Positions 1-11,966 of a stretch of 64,000 nucleotides of DNA are shown here, piece by piece (positions within the stretch are counted from its first letter, which is position 1; each line of letters starts with the position of its first letter). Source of the stretch: Gadus chalcogrammus (lineage: Eukaryota > Chordata > Actinopteri > Gadiformes > Gadidae); contig NC_079419.1 of the NCBI RefSeq assembly GCF_026213295.1, positions 22,342,818 through 22,406,817 of the forward strand, read 5' to 3'. Below the pieces are notes generated by a model. The model was not told where the DNA came from. It saw only the letters and a list, made by a program, of their open reading frames with translations, and ran no database searches. The position numbers and the translations under genes are program-made.

Positions 1-1690
1 ATCTTCATAATATTCTAAACACATGCACATCCCAACATTGACATGCCGTTGCAATGCACATATCCACGGATAAGGACTAGTTTTTATTATTTTAAACCGT
101 GGCAAAATTCTACGCGCGTATTCCCGCGGTCTCATAAAAGGCCTCTCCATCCCAAAGTCCCGGGCCAAATTTTTGGGCCAGTCCATCCCTGCCAGAGCAG
201 CATTTGGTACAGCAATTTCATAAGGCAGTAAATCTCGGTTAAAATCCAATGTATCATATATTTGATATTCGCAACAAAATAGGGATGAATCTACAACAAA
301 AATATTATTCATCAATCCAAAAATAGGCAGCCCGTCTTTTGAATCTGTGATGATGAGTGTCTTATTACTTATATACTTGTTACCGTTGAGAGTAATCCAC
401 TTAGCAGATATGATATGCTGGAAATGGTCAATATTTAAGAAATCTCTTATCTTTGAATTCACATATTCTAAGTTTGATACTTCTGATACAGGTCCCAATT
501 CTTTCTCATGTGCAAAAATTTTGTTTGTGTGACTAGGAACACTTTCTACCACTAGACTGTGGTTTACCAGAGATTTGCAAACGTTCTTGTAGTTTAATTT
601 TGAAGACCACTTTTTAAAAAATCGATGCTTAGACTCGAATCTCATACACATGTGCCTTGTTAAGGGACCCAGCGCCTCAATTTGTGAAGGAAAATGCAAC
701 ATATAATGCTGCTTTGGCGTTATATTGTTCTCAGGGAACAGCTCCCTAAACATTTTCAGATGCTTCTCTATCATCGCTCTAAGTTTTTGTAGGGTTTCCC
801 TAAATAGAAGAGGAGCAAAAAGGATCTGAGTTATTTCAATTAACTCTATGATGAACTTAACATAGTTATGACCCTTGATACTGTCCAAAATATAAGGAAG
901 TATCTTCAAAAGTATCAGCATCTGCCCAGAAGACTGTTTAAGTTTGTTGGCATTAGATGCCATAGTACTGACACTGATTGGGCATGGTTTGTCTTTTACA
1001 TCACTGGGTGAATATGTAAAACCATTTATACATGAATTAATACAATCCAGGTCAATCTCTCCTGACAAAATGAGGTGCTTCAATACACATTTCATTTCCA
1101 GGGGCACAACCCCCTCAAGCATAAAATGCATAATATCTTGAGGGGTTTGCTGAATAAGGTCATTGGCTGGAAAATCTATAAGTTTACTCCTCCTGTTAAT
1201 ACCATAGGTAGTCTTGAGAGCATTTTTATGGTGGTCTGTTCTGGCCCTCTCCATTTCTCTACACTGTCTCATGTGATTTTCTAACGTTCTCATGGTAAAA
1301 CTATTTTCATCAAAATTGTTCTGCATGGTCTCAAAATCACACTCACAATGCCTACACTTACTGAATGCAAACCCAACCCCAGACTTAAACCCAGCCAGGT
1401 CGTGCTGGGCAAGGGTATCACCACAAACCGATATTACTGCACCATATATAGTTTCCCCATTCCCAATTTTGACACCATTGTAGAGTTCTCTTAAATCCTT
1501 TTCTATACGTTCCAAAATAACATCAACACCAGCTTGTGTAATGTCCTTAGCTTTGGCGATAGCAAGTAGTCGTATAGCAGCCAGCTTTGACCTAAACTTG
1601 GGATCCACATTCTTACAAGTGATGTGATCATTTACGATGAAATACAATGGCCAAGATTTAAATATTGACAAATGCTTCAGTCCGACTGCA
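1..1690 (-). CDS. Large 3' exon of a C2H2/transposase-like gene, runs off left edge
   Basis: Reading the minus strand from about 1690 down to base 1 gives one frame of roughly 560 codons with no stop, so the exon continues beyond the window. Recognisable blocks in order are a segment with IYGAVISVCGDTLAQHDL followed by a Cys pair (CRHCECDF, near 1350), a block with QDIMHFMLEGVVPLEMK (near 1120), and MCMRFESKHRFFKK (near 630). I associate this set with a repeated teleost protein family that starts with C2H2 fingers and resembles tnp2/KDZ-type transposases; that link is from memory of the family and is an inference. The 5' splice site of this exon is not resolved. Compared with my recollection of the family, a stretch between this exon and the 1785-1847 exon seems to be missing. 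The last 70 codons (1-210) look less conserved and may be beyond the true end. Confidence 0.6.
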
Positions 1691-1784
1691 CATATGCAGC
1701 CATTTGGGGGGCGGGGGGCATTGTATTTTATTGCAAATGATCTGCAAACGCTTAATGTCTGAAAAAAACAAACAAATAGCCTAC

Positions 1785-1847
1785 CTGAGAAAGACAGCAT
1801 CTTTCACGAACATCCACAGTGAAGGCAGCTGCACGATTGGCCAAGTC
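1785..1847 (-). CDS. Small internal exon of the same minus-strand gene
   Basis: A 63-nt exon with a pyrimidine/AACAG acceptor at its upstream side and a GTAGGC donor. It reads DLANRAAAFTVDVRERCCLS in phase 0, which fits between the zinc-finger exon and the large 3' exon. Coding in this frame is inferred from both splice sites and from phase agreement. Confidence 0.5.
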
Positions 1848-2123
1848 CTGTTAAAAGAAATACATTCAGCTTTATAATAACTGTGTTTTGCCCTTCAAAT
1901 CACCAAACCATTAGTTTTGATATTAGTGATATTCCTCATTCCAAAATAAACATCTTATCCACATTTTTCCATGACTAACCCCTATATGATATACGTGGAC
2001 ATAAAAAAAAAGGTGCATGAATAGGCCAATATCTGACAAGAACATAAATGATGTGGGCCTCCTAGGGCCAGTTCATGGGGGTCATAGGGCCTGGGCCGGC
2101 CGGGTCATGTTCCAACAGACATA

Positions 2124-2859
2124 TGTTGGGAAAAATAACCTGATGAGCACATCACATGGCAGACACATTACAATATAGTCAACTCTTGCTCTAACCCAAC
2201 AAACACAAACATGATAATATATAGTCAGGTCAAGGCCAGAGCCGAAGGCCCCATTTCCCAGGCAAATGGTAGACACTCAGACAATGCACCAGTCATCCTC
2301 AAGAACGGGAGAGCCACATTAATTTATCACACAGGAGACATTTTGAGAGCTCTTCCCCGTTAGGAGGAACCAAGAGATACCCCTGCCCATACCAGGGGCC
2401 TGAGAGCCACATTAAATTATCACACACGAGACATTTCGGGGGGGCACTCCCCGTTTTAATTTATCACACAGGAGACATTTCGAAGCTCTCCCTCGTTAGG
2501 AGGAACACAAGGGTTACACATGCATATCAGGGCCTGGGAGCCAAGGCCAAGCAAAAACACACAGAACCACACACACCTCAAACGCACACACCTCATCGAG
2601 AGGAGGATACAGCATAAAACTGTATCACACAGGGACTCTGGACCTTCTTCTGGAGCAGACCTTCCACGGAGGCGAAGCTCTGGACGAACCATCAGCGCTG
2701 ATTAGGGACTTAGACATATTCGATTTCTCACGCTTTATGACTCTGTATAACCGTTGCCACTTTACTTAATAAATCCAAGGTCCTCGTGCCGACAGACTTT
2801 ATTACCTCTCCGTCTCATTTCATCTGGTCCAGTAACTAGACAGATCGTTTTTCCCCTCA
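2124..2859 (+). mobile_element. Solo LTR of the 36-kb endogenous retrovirus family
   Basis: It starts TGTTGGG and ends TTTTTCCCCTCA, and its right 300 bp are nearly the same as the LTRs at 36361-36986 and 49451-50047. No internal retroviral sequence lies next to it. At 736 bp it is longer than the 626-bp full LTRs because a block containing AGCCACATTAA.TTATCACAC.GAGACAT is present three times (about 2310-2480). It sits in the intron between the first and second exons of the minus-strand gene. No clean target duplication is visible. Confidence 0.8.
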
Positions 2860-3082
2860 CATGCAATCATGTCAAAAGTACAAATGATATGAACAAAATC
2901 ATAGTCTATCATAGGGGTATATTTTAGCAGCAGTCCAATTTATTGTTTAGCAATAAACACATAACTATTACTGTGGAGGCCTAAATATAGGCTATAAAAG
3001 AGTGCATTTTCCAAACTAATTGAACTGCATCACAAGAAAAGCCAACATGTTGGACTTTATAGCATTCAATATAAGAGCTTAC

Positions 3083-3541
3083 CTTTTCCTTGATATGTGA
3101 CTGATTATCATTGTGGACTTGTTCCTGGTTTGGCATTCTTGCGCTCTCACCATGGAAAGCATCTTCCTGCAAGAAGGCGGCCTCGTTGCAATTTGCATCC
3201 TCGCTAGTAACAGTACTTGGGGTTGACTCTTCAATTTGGTTGCTGGTGGGTGTAATACAGTTTGAAAATATTGGTATGTCGAACCATTCACCTCCAACAC
3301 AGCCTGAGCGAAACGGCATGCCCTGCGATGGCGGACGTCCATTGGCCAAGTATGACGCGTGCCTGTGTTTGATGTGATAGTAAAACGAATTGAATACTCT
3401 GTACTGTTCTCTGCAGTCATCAAGTCCACAAATTACACTAAAGTTGCTACTACGTCCATGTGCCCTATTAATATGGCTTAAGAGTGCCGTCAAAGTCAAT
3501 GCAATAAATGCAAAACAAATGACACAGCGCCAGCCAGCCAT
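3083..3541 (-). CDS. First exon, C2H2 zinc-finger N-terminus of the minus-strand gene
   Basis: Starts at the ATG at 3541 (MAGWRCVIC) and runs 153 codons to a consensus donor (AAAAG|GTAAGC) at 3083/3082. It holds a C-x2-C...H-x3-H pattern near residues 6-25 and a second C-x4-C...H-x3-H pattern (ICGLDDC...HIKHRH, residues 37-62). Acidic, Ser/Thr-rich sequence follows. Two short fingers before a transposase-like body is the layout I know from a multi-copy teleost family, so this is read as exon 1 of the gene whose body is at 1-1847. The ATG choice rests on the fingers starting at once after it and on a MITE edge only 12 bp upstream. The gene is probably element-derived rather than a classic host gene. 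Confidence 0.55.
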
Positions 3542-3552
3542 GCTTACGCCTC

Positions 3553-3936
3553 GTGCCCACTGCACCGTCAGTCAACGGACGTGGGAAGGCGTGGCTGACG
3601 GATGGGGGAGTAGTCTTTGCAGAGGCAACCGTCAGCCAATCAAATCGCTTCGCCGGGTTCTTCCCGCTTCTTCCTGCTTGTTGCGAGGCAAGAAGACCCG
3701 CTTTCCCGCTTTCCCGCTTTCCAGTATCGTCAGAGCCCGAGTCGCGTCACAGTGCTTAAATTTGCATACGCGATCTGATTGGATGACGGAACCGTCGCTG
3801 ACGAAAAAGTTGAACATTTTTTAACTTTCTGACGGTGGCGAACGCTCCAACTGAACGGACGGATCCACAATGCATTGCGCGTCCGTCCCCATTCAAAGTC
3901 AATGGGCAACGGACAACTGACGGAGGTAGTGGGCAC
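3553..3936. mobile_element. Short inverted-repeat DNA element (MITE) at the divergent promoter
   Basis: The left end GTGCCCACTGCACCGTCAGT and the right end (reverse complement GTGCCCACTACCTCCGTCAG) form terminal inverted repeats. The 384-bp interior has no coding capacity. The element ends 12 bp upstream of the ATG of the minus-strand zinc-finger exon, so any promoter of that gene would lie in it. Superfamily is unsure (Harbinger-like by look). Confidence 0.55.
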
Positions 3937-4171
3937 AGGGCGTCACTCCAGCAGTACGGAAGGTGCTAGTTCACGTATTTTTTCGCGTGCGACAATTCCA
4001 TATCAAAGCCGTAGGGGTGGCTTTTATAATGCAAATGACTTGCCCATAAGGTGTCTTTACTAAATAGCGGATATTCTTTGCTCAAAAATACAAATACAAT
4101 ATTTTATGACTGAGGAAACCCTACTTTAGCCATGAAATAGTTTGTTGGTTTTGTTTAATTACTGTATTCCT

Positions 4172-4291
4172 ATGGCTCAGCCCCTCCCTATTCAGACCTA
4201 CTTGGACTCACCCTCTTACTACCTCAACGTTCGACCGACTCAACAACGGTCTTTTGAAGATAGAGAAGAAGAGCACGCATACAATCGAAAG
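4172..4291 (+). other. Possible upstream exon of the SAM-domain gene
   Basis: An ATG at 4172 opens 40 codons (MAQPLPIQTYLDSPSYYLNV...) ending at a GTTTGT donor. Joined to the next exon at 5019 it would not keep the SAM-domain frame, so if it is spliced to that exon it is untranslated or an upstream ORF; it may also belong to another transcript. Confidence 0.3.
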
Positions 4292-5018
4292 GTTTGTATT
4301 GTCTGAACGTTTTACAATTAATGAATGTAGTTATGAGTAAGATATTATTCTCTACGGTCTTAAAGAGTAGTTAAAGGTTTAAAACCATCGACCGTTTGCA
4401 AGGTTTTAGTATCCCAAGTCTGCTTTAAAAAAAAAAAACGGTGCTTAGCTAGCAGCTAAGCATCTCACTCAATCGTTAGCTAATGCTAGCTACTTAGCGC
4501 CATCTTTTGGGAAATAGCAGAACTGCCCTAGTAATGACACACGGTTCATATGCAGTAAAATATTATATAAGCAGGATTGATTGAACTGGCATAGGAAAGC
4601 TATGGATAGTTTGTATAAAATGATTTATTCAGGTTGTGTTTGTCCAGTTTAAAGGCATGAGCACATGTCGTTTCGATATCCCTCCCTGTGTGCCAGCGCA
4701 GTTAAGCACACATTTGAAGGATTTTAGCTTGAGTAATGTCACTTGCTAAGCTAACATTACTACAGACAACAGGGGGCCTGCACTAATTTAAGCGACCAGT
4801 ATTACATGTTACACCTATTTCTCTTGGATAAGCATGAATATAAATTATTCCTACTGCCATACATGCATGTCCTGCTTTAAATAAACATTTGATTTATTAT
4901 TTATGAATTAGATTTGATTAATTGGAATTGTACTGATAAAGTAAGAGTAATATTAGAGCTATTTGGCTGATTCTAGATAAGGTATAATGCATCAAATTAA
5001 TTGTTTCAATTTCAACAG
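4292..5018. other. Intron/intergenic sequence with nothing recognised
   Basis: AT-rich, with a poly-A run near 4430. I see no gene or element ends here. Confidence 0.4.
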
Positions 5019-5327
5019 AAGCATGACTGCCTTAGAAAAATTGGACCAAGTGGCGAACGACATTCTAGCAGGTAAGAATGATGACCTGATACTAGTTTAC
5101 AAATTACATTGGGTGTGGAAGTCACATGATCTTAGATATATCTATAGGTGGCTCATAGCCTGGGTAGGGATTCCATTTTGTCCTGCAGGCTGACCCCAAT
5201 CGCAAACAGGCTGTTTGTGATTGGGCGGAGTTTATCACTCCTGCTCAAAGTTGTCCATTACTAGAGCTTGGTTTCGGATTAGCCAGGCTAGGGGATGACC
5301 ACACAAATTCCTAACCAACTGTCAACC

Positions 5328-5633
5328 TTAAAGGAGAACTCCGGCCATTTTTAATCCAAAGCCCTGTTGCTTAAGGTCACTGAGTACTATACATAGGAAA
5401 AATAACAACACAATTTGGTTGAACATAGACTGAATATTGGTCTGGTAACTAACACTAACCCATGGGGGCAATCAAACTGAAAGTGAAATTTAAGGGAGGT
5501 TGCCCCCAAAGATTAGCTTTAGATGCCAGTCCGATATTCAGTCAATTTTCTCGTTCTTTTTCCTACTGGCATAACTTGGTAACTTCAATCAACAGAGCTA
5601 TGGGTTGAAAAACGGCCCAAGTTCTCCTTCGAA
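5328..5633. mobile_element. MITE with GGAGAAC inverted ends, in intron of SAMD3-like gene
   Basis: The left end TTAAAGGAGAACTCCGGCCA and the reverse complement of the right end (TTCGAAGGAGAACTTGGGCC) pair over about 35 bp. The TTAA at the left edge suggests a TTAA-targeting superfamily, but no duplicated TTAA is kept at the right. Confidence 0.5.
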
Positions 5634-6031
5634 GGAGATTGAGTGGTGGTCTGGCAATAGGCACAGTAAGGTACCTCAATGAATTACCCTGGGTGTCCAG
5701 TGGTAGATGTGGGTCTGGATATCCAGGATATAAACCAATTGGACAAGGTGTTGACAATTGAAAGCACACGGTTCTTACTGTAGCCATAACGACGGCACGC
5801 TATTTGCACATCACACACAACTTAATTTTACATTTAGGGATATTGTGCTGCTGTCTCTATTGTGGCCTGCATGTCTTAATAGTCTAATAGATGTGATCCT
5901 TTGAGCGTGCTGGAGTAAGAGTTTTAGGAAAAGGAACAAAACAGCGCTGGAACTACATAATCTCTTGGATCACATAAATGAGTTGTCATTATTCTTTAAC
6001 TACCGCTCCTTTGTCTCCATTTGTGACACAG

Positions 6032-6150
6032 CGGCACAAATAGATGCAGATGCTCTGCACACACTTTCAAGGGAAGATCTCCGGGACCTTTTTCCAGGGC
6101 CTGAACATTTTCGCAGGAGAAAATCCATTTGGATGGTTGTGCATCCTGTG
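6032..6150 (+). CDS. SAM-like exon of the SAMD3-like gene
   Basis: Acceptor TGACACAG|CG and donor GTG|GTAATA. It reads AQIDADALHTLSREDLRDLF and continues to a basic run (HFRRRKSIW), the usual hydrophobic-acidic-basic rhythm of the last helices of a SAM domain, a protein-interaction module. It enters in phase 1, which selects the ATG at 5023 in the previous exon. Confidence 0.65.
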
Positions 6151-6260
6151 GTAATACAAACTCTTTGTCTTTTGTTTATTTTTTAAAACAGCATCTCAGC
6201 ATTGTGTTTCAGACTTGATATCAAAGGTAAATTTGTATTTTTTCATGGATTTATTCACAG

Positions 6261-6668
6261 GAGCAGGCCTCATCCAGCTCCTGTGCGGCCGACACCCAAC
6301 AACCCAACACCCCAACACCCAAATACCCAACAAGTGAAAATACCAACATCAAAGAAGAAAGTCCAGCCAAAACAATACAATTGCAGGGCTTCCAGTATGT
6401 TATCTACATAGATAGCGAGTTAGAGCACGTTAGGAAACACTATTTTGAAATGAAAATAATTGGGCGAGGAGGACAGTGTGAGCTCTCTAAAGAGCTTTCC
6501 TGTAGGCTGGTTAGACATACAGTGACAAACATGGTCTCTGTAGTGAGGGCCACGGCCACCGAAGACTACATAAAATACCCTGCCAAAGAAGACCTACAAT
6601 CAATGGCAAGGAGACTTGTTTCATATTACCCAATGTTGTCCGATAAGCTTGATCTACAACGTCCATGG
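6261..6668 (+). CDS. Central conserved exon of the SAMD3-like gene
   Basis: 136 codons in phase 0 between TTCACAG and CCATGG|GTAAGC. A Pro/Thr/Gln-rich start is followed by a helical domain with CRLVRHTVTNM and MARRLVSYYPML. In the SAMD3-like family this block follows the SAM-like region; its function is unknown to me. Confidence 0.65.
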
Positions 6669-7753
6669 GTAAGCATTTCGACTTGAATGTAATAATTTCA
6701 TTAAAATATTAGGGGTGGAATGGTACAATGACTTGATGATGTGTATCTCTTGTCATGATTATTTTTAAATGATTTGACTAAATGGATACACAATTAGCCA
6801 TTTGTCTGAGGGGAATTTGTTTCCAGTCTGGCTAGAGGGAATCGTGATCTAGATAGTAAGTAACTAAGTTTGATAAACATATCAACACATTTGTATCGAA
6901 CATCTTGGAACTAAATGGTTCTGTATGAACACCTGTATCCTTGCACCCCTAACCAACACAAGTACATGGCTAGTTTGTCTAAGTAAGTCCTTGTGTTGTA
7001 CTAAATCTTTTTAATGTTTGCTCATGGTCTTTTTGTTTCATGTTTCAGTTCAAACTCTTTAAGCGACTGAACAAGAGGATGCAAAACATCAGGACAAGGG
7101 GGAAAAAGAGACGCCTTGAGTTTGGAGCCACAGAGGGAGAAGATGAGGACGATTTTGATTCCAGCGCATCAACTGTCATTCCTTCCCCAAGTTGCAGTAG
7201 CATCATCAGCAGCCAAGAAGGGGATCCCCAAGTCATAACCAGCACTCCAGTGAAACAGGCCGATGTTCTTGGTAAATGTATTAGGTTTTTGTAGGTTTTT
7301 TAATGAAGGAGTCCCAATCATTGAAATCGCACAAAACACAATATTAATCAGCACCGTACATAGTTATATTTCTTCCAGAAGGGCACAAACAAAATCTCCA
7401 TCTTTTATTAAGATATTTAATTGTTGGGCTGAATAGAAACAAGACTGGGGAAAAAATGACAAGGCCAACTGCCAGAAAATTCTCATGTCTACTAATAACT
7501 CTAAGGGGGCTGAGAATTTTGACCTAGTCATTTTGGTCTTTTCCTGATTCTATTCAAGTAATATCAATGAATGTCTTCATTAAACATAGTGGAGATTTTG
7601 TCATTGTTCCAGTGGAAGCATTAGGAGCATGAATAACATTAGCAAGCAACAAATAATTCTGACCTCAACTGTGTTGTAATACTTTCTCTCTAACCTTTTA
7701 GTTGAATGCAGACAGGACAGCCGGATGGCCCAAGCTAGACACTACACAACGCT

Positions 7754-8046
7754 TGTGACGGCCGCAAGGCCTTGCCTATGATTGTCCTGTCTCCCAATTA
7801 GGACTGGTATGCCTGTCTCCCAATTAGGACTGATGAAGAGGGGCGGAGTCGCCGTGTTGGTGGCCTATATGGTGCGCCCTGTTCCAGCAGTCCAGGCCCC
7901 CCTTCCTTTTTCGCATCTCTACCTGCTTGCCACGCTGCGACGTTTTGATCTCCTTTTGGTTATGTTGTCAAATAAACCGTGATCATTGTGAAACTAGAAC
8001 CACGCCTCTGTCCTCCATCATTGTCTGGTTACCCTAGGCCATGACA
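7754..8046 (+). repeat. 5' LTR of gypsy A
   Basis: Begins TGTGACGGCC, ends GGCCATGACA, with an AATAAA near 7971. A 15-bp block (GTCTCCCAATTAGGA) is duplicated inside it. The matching copy is at 12778-13070. Confidence 0.9.
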
Positions 8047-8048
8047 AT

Positions 8049-8061
8049 GTGGGGGCTCGTC
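8049..8061 (+). other. Primer-binding site of gypsy A, tRNA-Pro type
   Basis: TGTGGGGGCTCGTC follows the 5' LTR. TGGGGGCTCGTC equals the first 12 bases of the standard tRNA-Pro primer site, after which the match stops. Confidence 0.65.
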
Positions 8062-8733
8062 AAACTATAGCCATGCTCCGTGTTTTGTTTAGTCGGCTTT
8101 GTTTGGTTCCATTTTATGAATGAATGGACACATCACGTGAGTAACTCCAGTGATTGTTTACGTTGGTTACGTAGTAACTGAGCCGAGATCGTTCCTTTTT
8201 TTGGGAGGGCGAGAGGTGTGCGATATTGGCTATTAAAATGTGTTTTTTGTAATGTTAAATGTAAGTGTCGGGCGTGGTAGGTCTGATCATGAGTGGTCTC
8301 TGATAGCTGTTCAATATCCTACCAACGTTCTAGCGTTGGGTTGTGTTTTCGGATACATAGTTTATTTTGTTTTCATGTTCGCTGCTCATGCTCTTGTGAC
8401 AAGATAACAATTGCAGAGCAACGTTTTCCCCAGTTAGAACGCTCCGGCGTTTGCGCCTAGGTTCCAGCGACTGCGTCTGGGCTGGTGGTCACCGCCCTGG
8501 AAGGAAGGCTGAATCGACATAGTCGGATTGGCTGGAACTCCAGCGGTATTATGTGGGCAGAGCCTTTTTGCTAATCCCCGGCTCTCGGACGCAGTCAGAA
8601 GATAGGTAAGATTAGTCGGGGGGGAATTAGGGGGAGCTCTGTGTTGTCTTGTTACATGGGTAGAGTTGCGCGTTGCGTGTCTCGTTTGATTTATTTTTAA
8701 GAACAGCTGATCGATGAGCCATCTGCCACAGCC

Positions 8734-10553
8734 ATGGCTGAGATTGATCATTTCGTGGCCACTCCCACATTGGAGGTGTTCGAGGAATTTACCAAGGAAC
8801 AGCTTGTGTTGCTTGCGGGCCATTATGGAGTGTCGTTGTCTAGCTCTGCAAAGAGAAATAAAGGCGTAATGCAAACGATTATACGAGACGCGAACCTCCT
8901 CCCGAGCTGCCTCCCATTGGCTTGTCGTTTGAGCAGCAAAAAGAGCCTTTGCAATTGCAAATAGACAAAGGCAAGCTGCAACTTTTAGAGCGTGAAGCTC
9001 TTGTTGAAAAGTGCAGATTGGAGCGCGATATCGAAGTTGGAAAACAGGAGTTTGAACGTGAAAAAATGGCGCTTGAGCACAAGCGCTTAGCATTAATTGA
9101 GGAGGGTAAATCAACTCCTATTACACCTATTAATGGTGGCAATATTGATGTTACGAGGTACCTAAGACTTCTGCCAAAGTTTGAAGAGTCTAATGTAGAT
9201 ACCTTTTTTACTTTATTTGAGCGTGTGGCTGACCTGCACGATTGGCCTGATGCGACGCAATGTTTACTGCTTCAGTGTGTTTTGAGTGGTCGTGCTGCCC
9301 AAGATTATGCAGCACTCGGTGTGCCCGAGAGTCGTTCTTATTCGTGTGTGAAAGAAGCAGTGCTTAAAACCTATGAACTCGTGCCAGAAGCATACCGTCA
9401 AAGGTTTCGTGGAATGCGCAAACGTTTTGGTCAGACTTATGGGGTGTTCGCAGACGATTTGTCTATTCAGTTAGATCGCTGGTGTTCGTCATCGGAAGTT
9501 GAGTCGTATGACGGGTTACGCAGTCTCTTTTTGGTGGAGCAACTCAAGAATTGGCTCCCTGAGGAGATGGCGATGTATGTAACAGAACACCAGGTGACTA
9601 CACTTTCTGAAGCAGCAGTTTTAGCGGATAACTATGCGTTGGTCCACAAAACAATGTTTTTTGGTGGACAACCAGTCAGTAATGAACGTGCACAGTGGAG
9701 CCACCAAGCTCCCCGTAAAACCACGTCTATTGCGCCCTCTGCTTCTGGTGATTCAGGATTTTGTGCTGAGCGCACTCAAAATAAAATAGATCATAACGTA
9801 ACGTGCCACTTCTGCCTAGGCGAAGGGCATACGAAATGGCAATGTGAGGCGTTGAAAAAGAAAAAGGAGAATGAACAAAAATATAAGGCTAAATTTGGTA
9901 CCGCTACTCAGACTAAAGGCGCAGCACTAGGATCTGCTTTGGCCATATCTCTCCCTAGTCAACCGATTAACGTGAACGAGCCTGAATTCGAAGTGAGTTT
10001 TTCCCCCTTTATTTCAGATGGCTCTGTTTCACTAGGCGCTGATGGAGAGAAAGTGCCGATTAAGATACTCAGAGATACTGGTTCGGTCGAATCATTTATC
10101 TTGCAATCAGTGTTGCCGTTCTCGCCTGCTTCCGACACTGGCCAGTCTGTTTTAGTGCGTGGAATTAACCTAAATGTTTTGTCTGTGCCCCTGCATAGGG
10201 TGTATATAGACTCCGACTTGGTCCAAGGTGAGGTGGCTGTTGGCGTACGTCCGGCGCTCCCGTTACAGGGCACCGCCATGATTCTTGGTAACGGGCTGGC
10301 CAAGTCCAGGGTATGGGCCAATGCACCGCCTAGCGTTGATAAGTCTAACCTAGGAGCTCTCTTTGAGGGGTGTGAGACCCCCTGTGTGCACCCAGTGGCT
10401 GCTGTGACACGCTCTGCCTCGCGGGCTGCTGCCAAAACAGGTGATGGCGACAGTTCTGCGCTGCCACCGTTGCCTGGTTTGCCTGATTCGATCCCGAGAG
10501 AACAGCTGATCGATGCGCAACGATCTGACACTTCGTTAGTCTCTATACGCTAG
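8734..10553 (+). pseudogene. gag: gag-protease of gypsy A with SCAN-like capsid
   Basis: The ATG at 8734 (MAEIDHFVATPTLEVFEEFT) gives the N-terminus. A one-base shift near 8886 moves the frame to the 543-codon ORF that ends at 10553. That ORF has a charged coiled-coil start (residues 1-65), a capsid region, a C-terminal capsid helix bundle resembling the SCAN fold (residues 156-242, with QRFRGMRKRF and LVEQLKNWLPEE), a CCHC zinc knuckle (CHFCLGEGHTKWQC, 295-308) and an aspartic protease active site (RDTGS, DTG at 385-387). A Gag/SCAN relation has been reported for Gmr1-like elements, which supports the family call. It would package element RNA in a virus-like particle. Confidence 0.8.
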
Positions 10554-11817
10554 AGTGAAGGACAGCGATACCGTACATGGTTATGTGGTTAGAGAGGATG
10601 TTCTAATGCGCAGATGTCCAGCACGCAGCAGACTGCCAGGTGTATATGACTGGCAGTTGGTAGTGCCATCTTCACTGCGCAAAATAGTGTTGGAAATGGC
10701 CCATGATGATGCGGGTCATATGGGAGTTAAAAAGACGTATGACCGAATCCTGCGCTACTGTTATTGGCCTCTAGTTAAACGAGACATCGCTTCACACGTG
10801 AAGACCTGTCATGTGTGTCAATTAACTGGTAAGCCGAACCAGGCGATTAAGCCCTACTTTAACCGAGACGGGGAGGAAGAGGAGTTGCCGTCTGGGCGGC
10901 CTGATTTGAGCACTGTTCCCAGTCCGGTGGTGGTAGCACCGGATGAGGACGGCGCTACCTGCATTCAGACTTGTATCGCAACTTCCATCCCCTCCATGCC
11001 AGCGGTGGCAACGCTGGAGGAGGTGGACGCCTGTGAGCCTGACGATGCAGCTTTGTTGGGAAAACTCAACAATACTGAATCTTTGGCTAATTTACCGTTG
11101 CTGTTGGGCCATCTGACTCCAGATCAAGCATCTGAGTTGAGTGCGCTGATTAAGGAATTTCCGGGTCTTTTTTCCGACACACCCACTCAGACTGATCTTA
11201 TTAGTCACGATATTGACGTTGGGGAGGCCATCCCAATTCGGCAACGCTTCTATAGAGTCCCTGGGGAGAGACAGCAAATCTTAGAAGGTGAAGTGAATTA
11301 TTTATTGAAGAATGATTTGGCAAAAAGGTCCTATTCTAGCTGGACAAGTCCTTGTTTGCTAGTTAAAAAGGCCAATGGAACACATCGGTTCTGCACCGAC
11401 TATAGGAAATTGAATAATGTCACGAAACCCGATTCATTTCCCCTCCCTAGAATGGAGGACTGCGTGGACCAAGTGGGGTCAGCTAAATTTGTTGCCAAAT
11501 TGGACTTATTAAAAGGATATTGGCAAGTTCCGTTGACCGAGCGAGCACGGGAGCTATCCGCCTTCGTTACTTCTAGTGGGTTGTATGAGTACAAGGTCAT
11601 GCCGTTCGGGCTACGTAACGCTGCCGCCACCTTTCAAAGACTGATGAATCAGGTAGTGGCAAATTTGGACGGTTGTGCAGTCTATCTGGACGACGTGGTG
11701 GTATATAGCGACACCTGGGGTTCACATTTGGAACGACTTCATCACTTATTTACTCGACTTGCACACACCAACCTCACGTCAACCTGGCGAAGTGTGAGTT
11801 TGCCAGGGCGACGGTGA
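10540..11817 (+). pseudogene. pol: pol of gypsy A: integrase zinc domain fused to reverse transcriptase
   Basis: The frame is shifted by one relative to gag, and the gag stop lies in the overlap (10551). The first 100 residues contain an HHCC zinc domain (H50, H55, C85, C88; TCHVCQLTGKPNQAIKP). About 155 residues later the reverse transcriptase begins (WTSPCLLVKKANGTHRF), with KLDLLKGYWQVPL and the catalytic YLDD (378-381). The DDE core and C-terminal domain of integrase, which should lie between the two, are absent: the space is far too short. The frame breaks near 11780. It could not integrate on its own. Confidence 0.8.
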
Positions 11818-11966
11818 CCTACCTGGGATAAGTGGTTGGTCAGGGCTTTGTGCGCCCAGTGCGCGCAAAGGTCCTGGCCACTAATGTTCCTGGCCGAGAG
11901 TTAATGAGAATTCTCGGAATGATCGGATACTAACAAAGTTTTTGCGAGAAGTTTTCCTCAGTCGTT

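Noticed and set aside
3111..3824. Plus-strand ORFs of 68-144 codons
   Set aside because: Opposite strand of the zinc-finger exon and the MITE; no domain, and the minus frame is better supported by its splice site.
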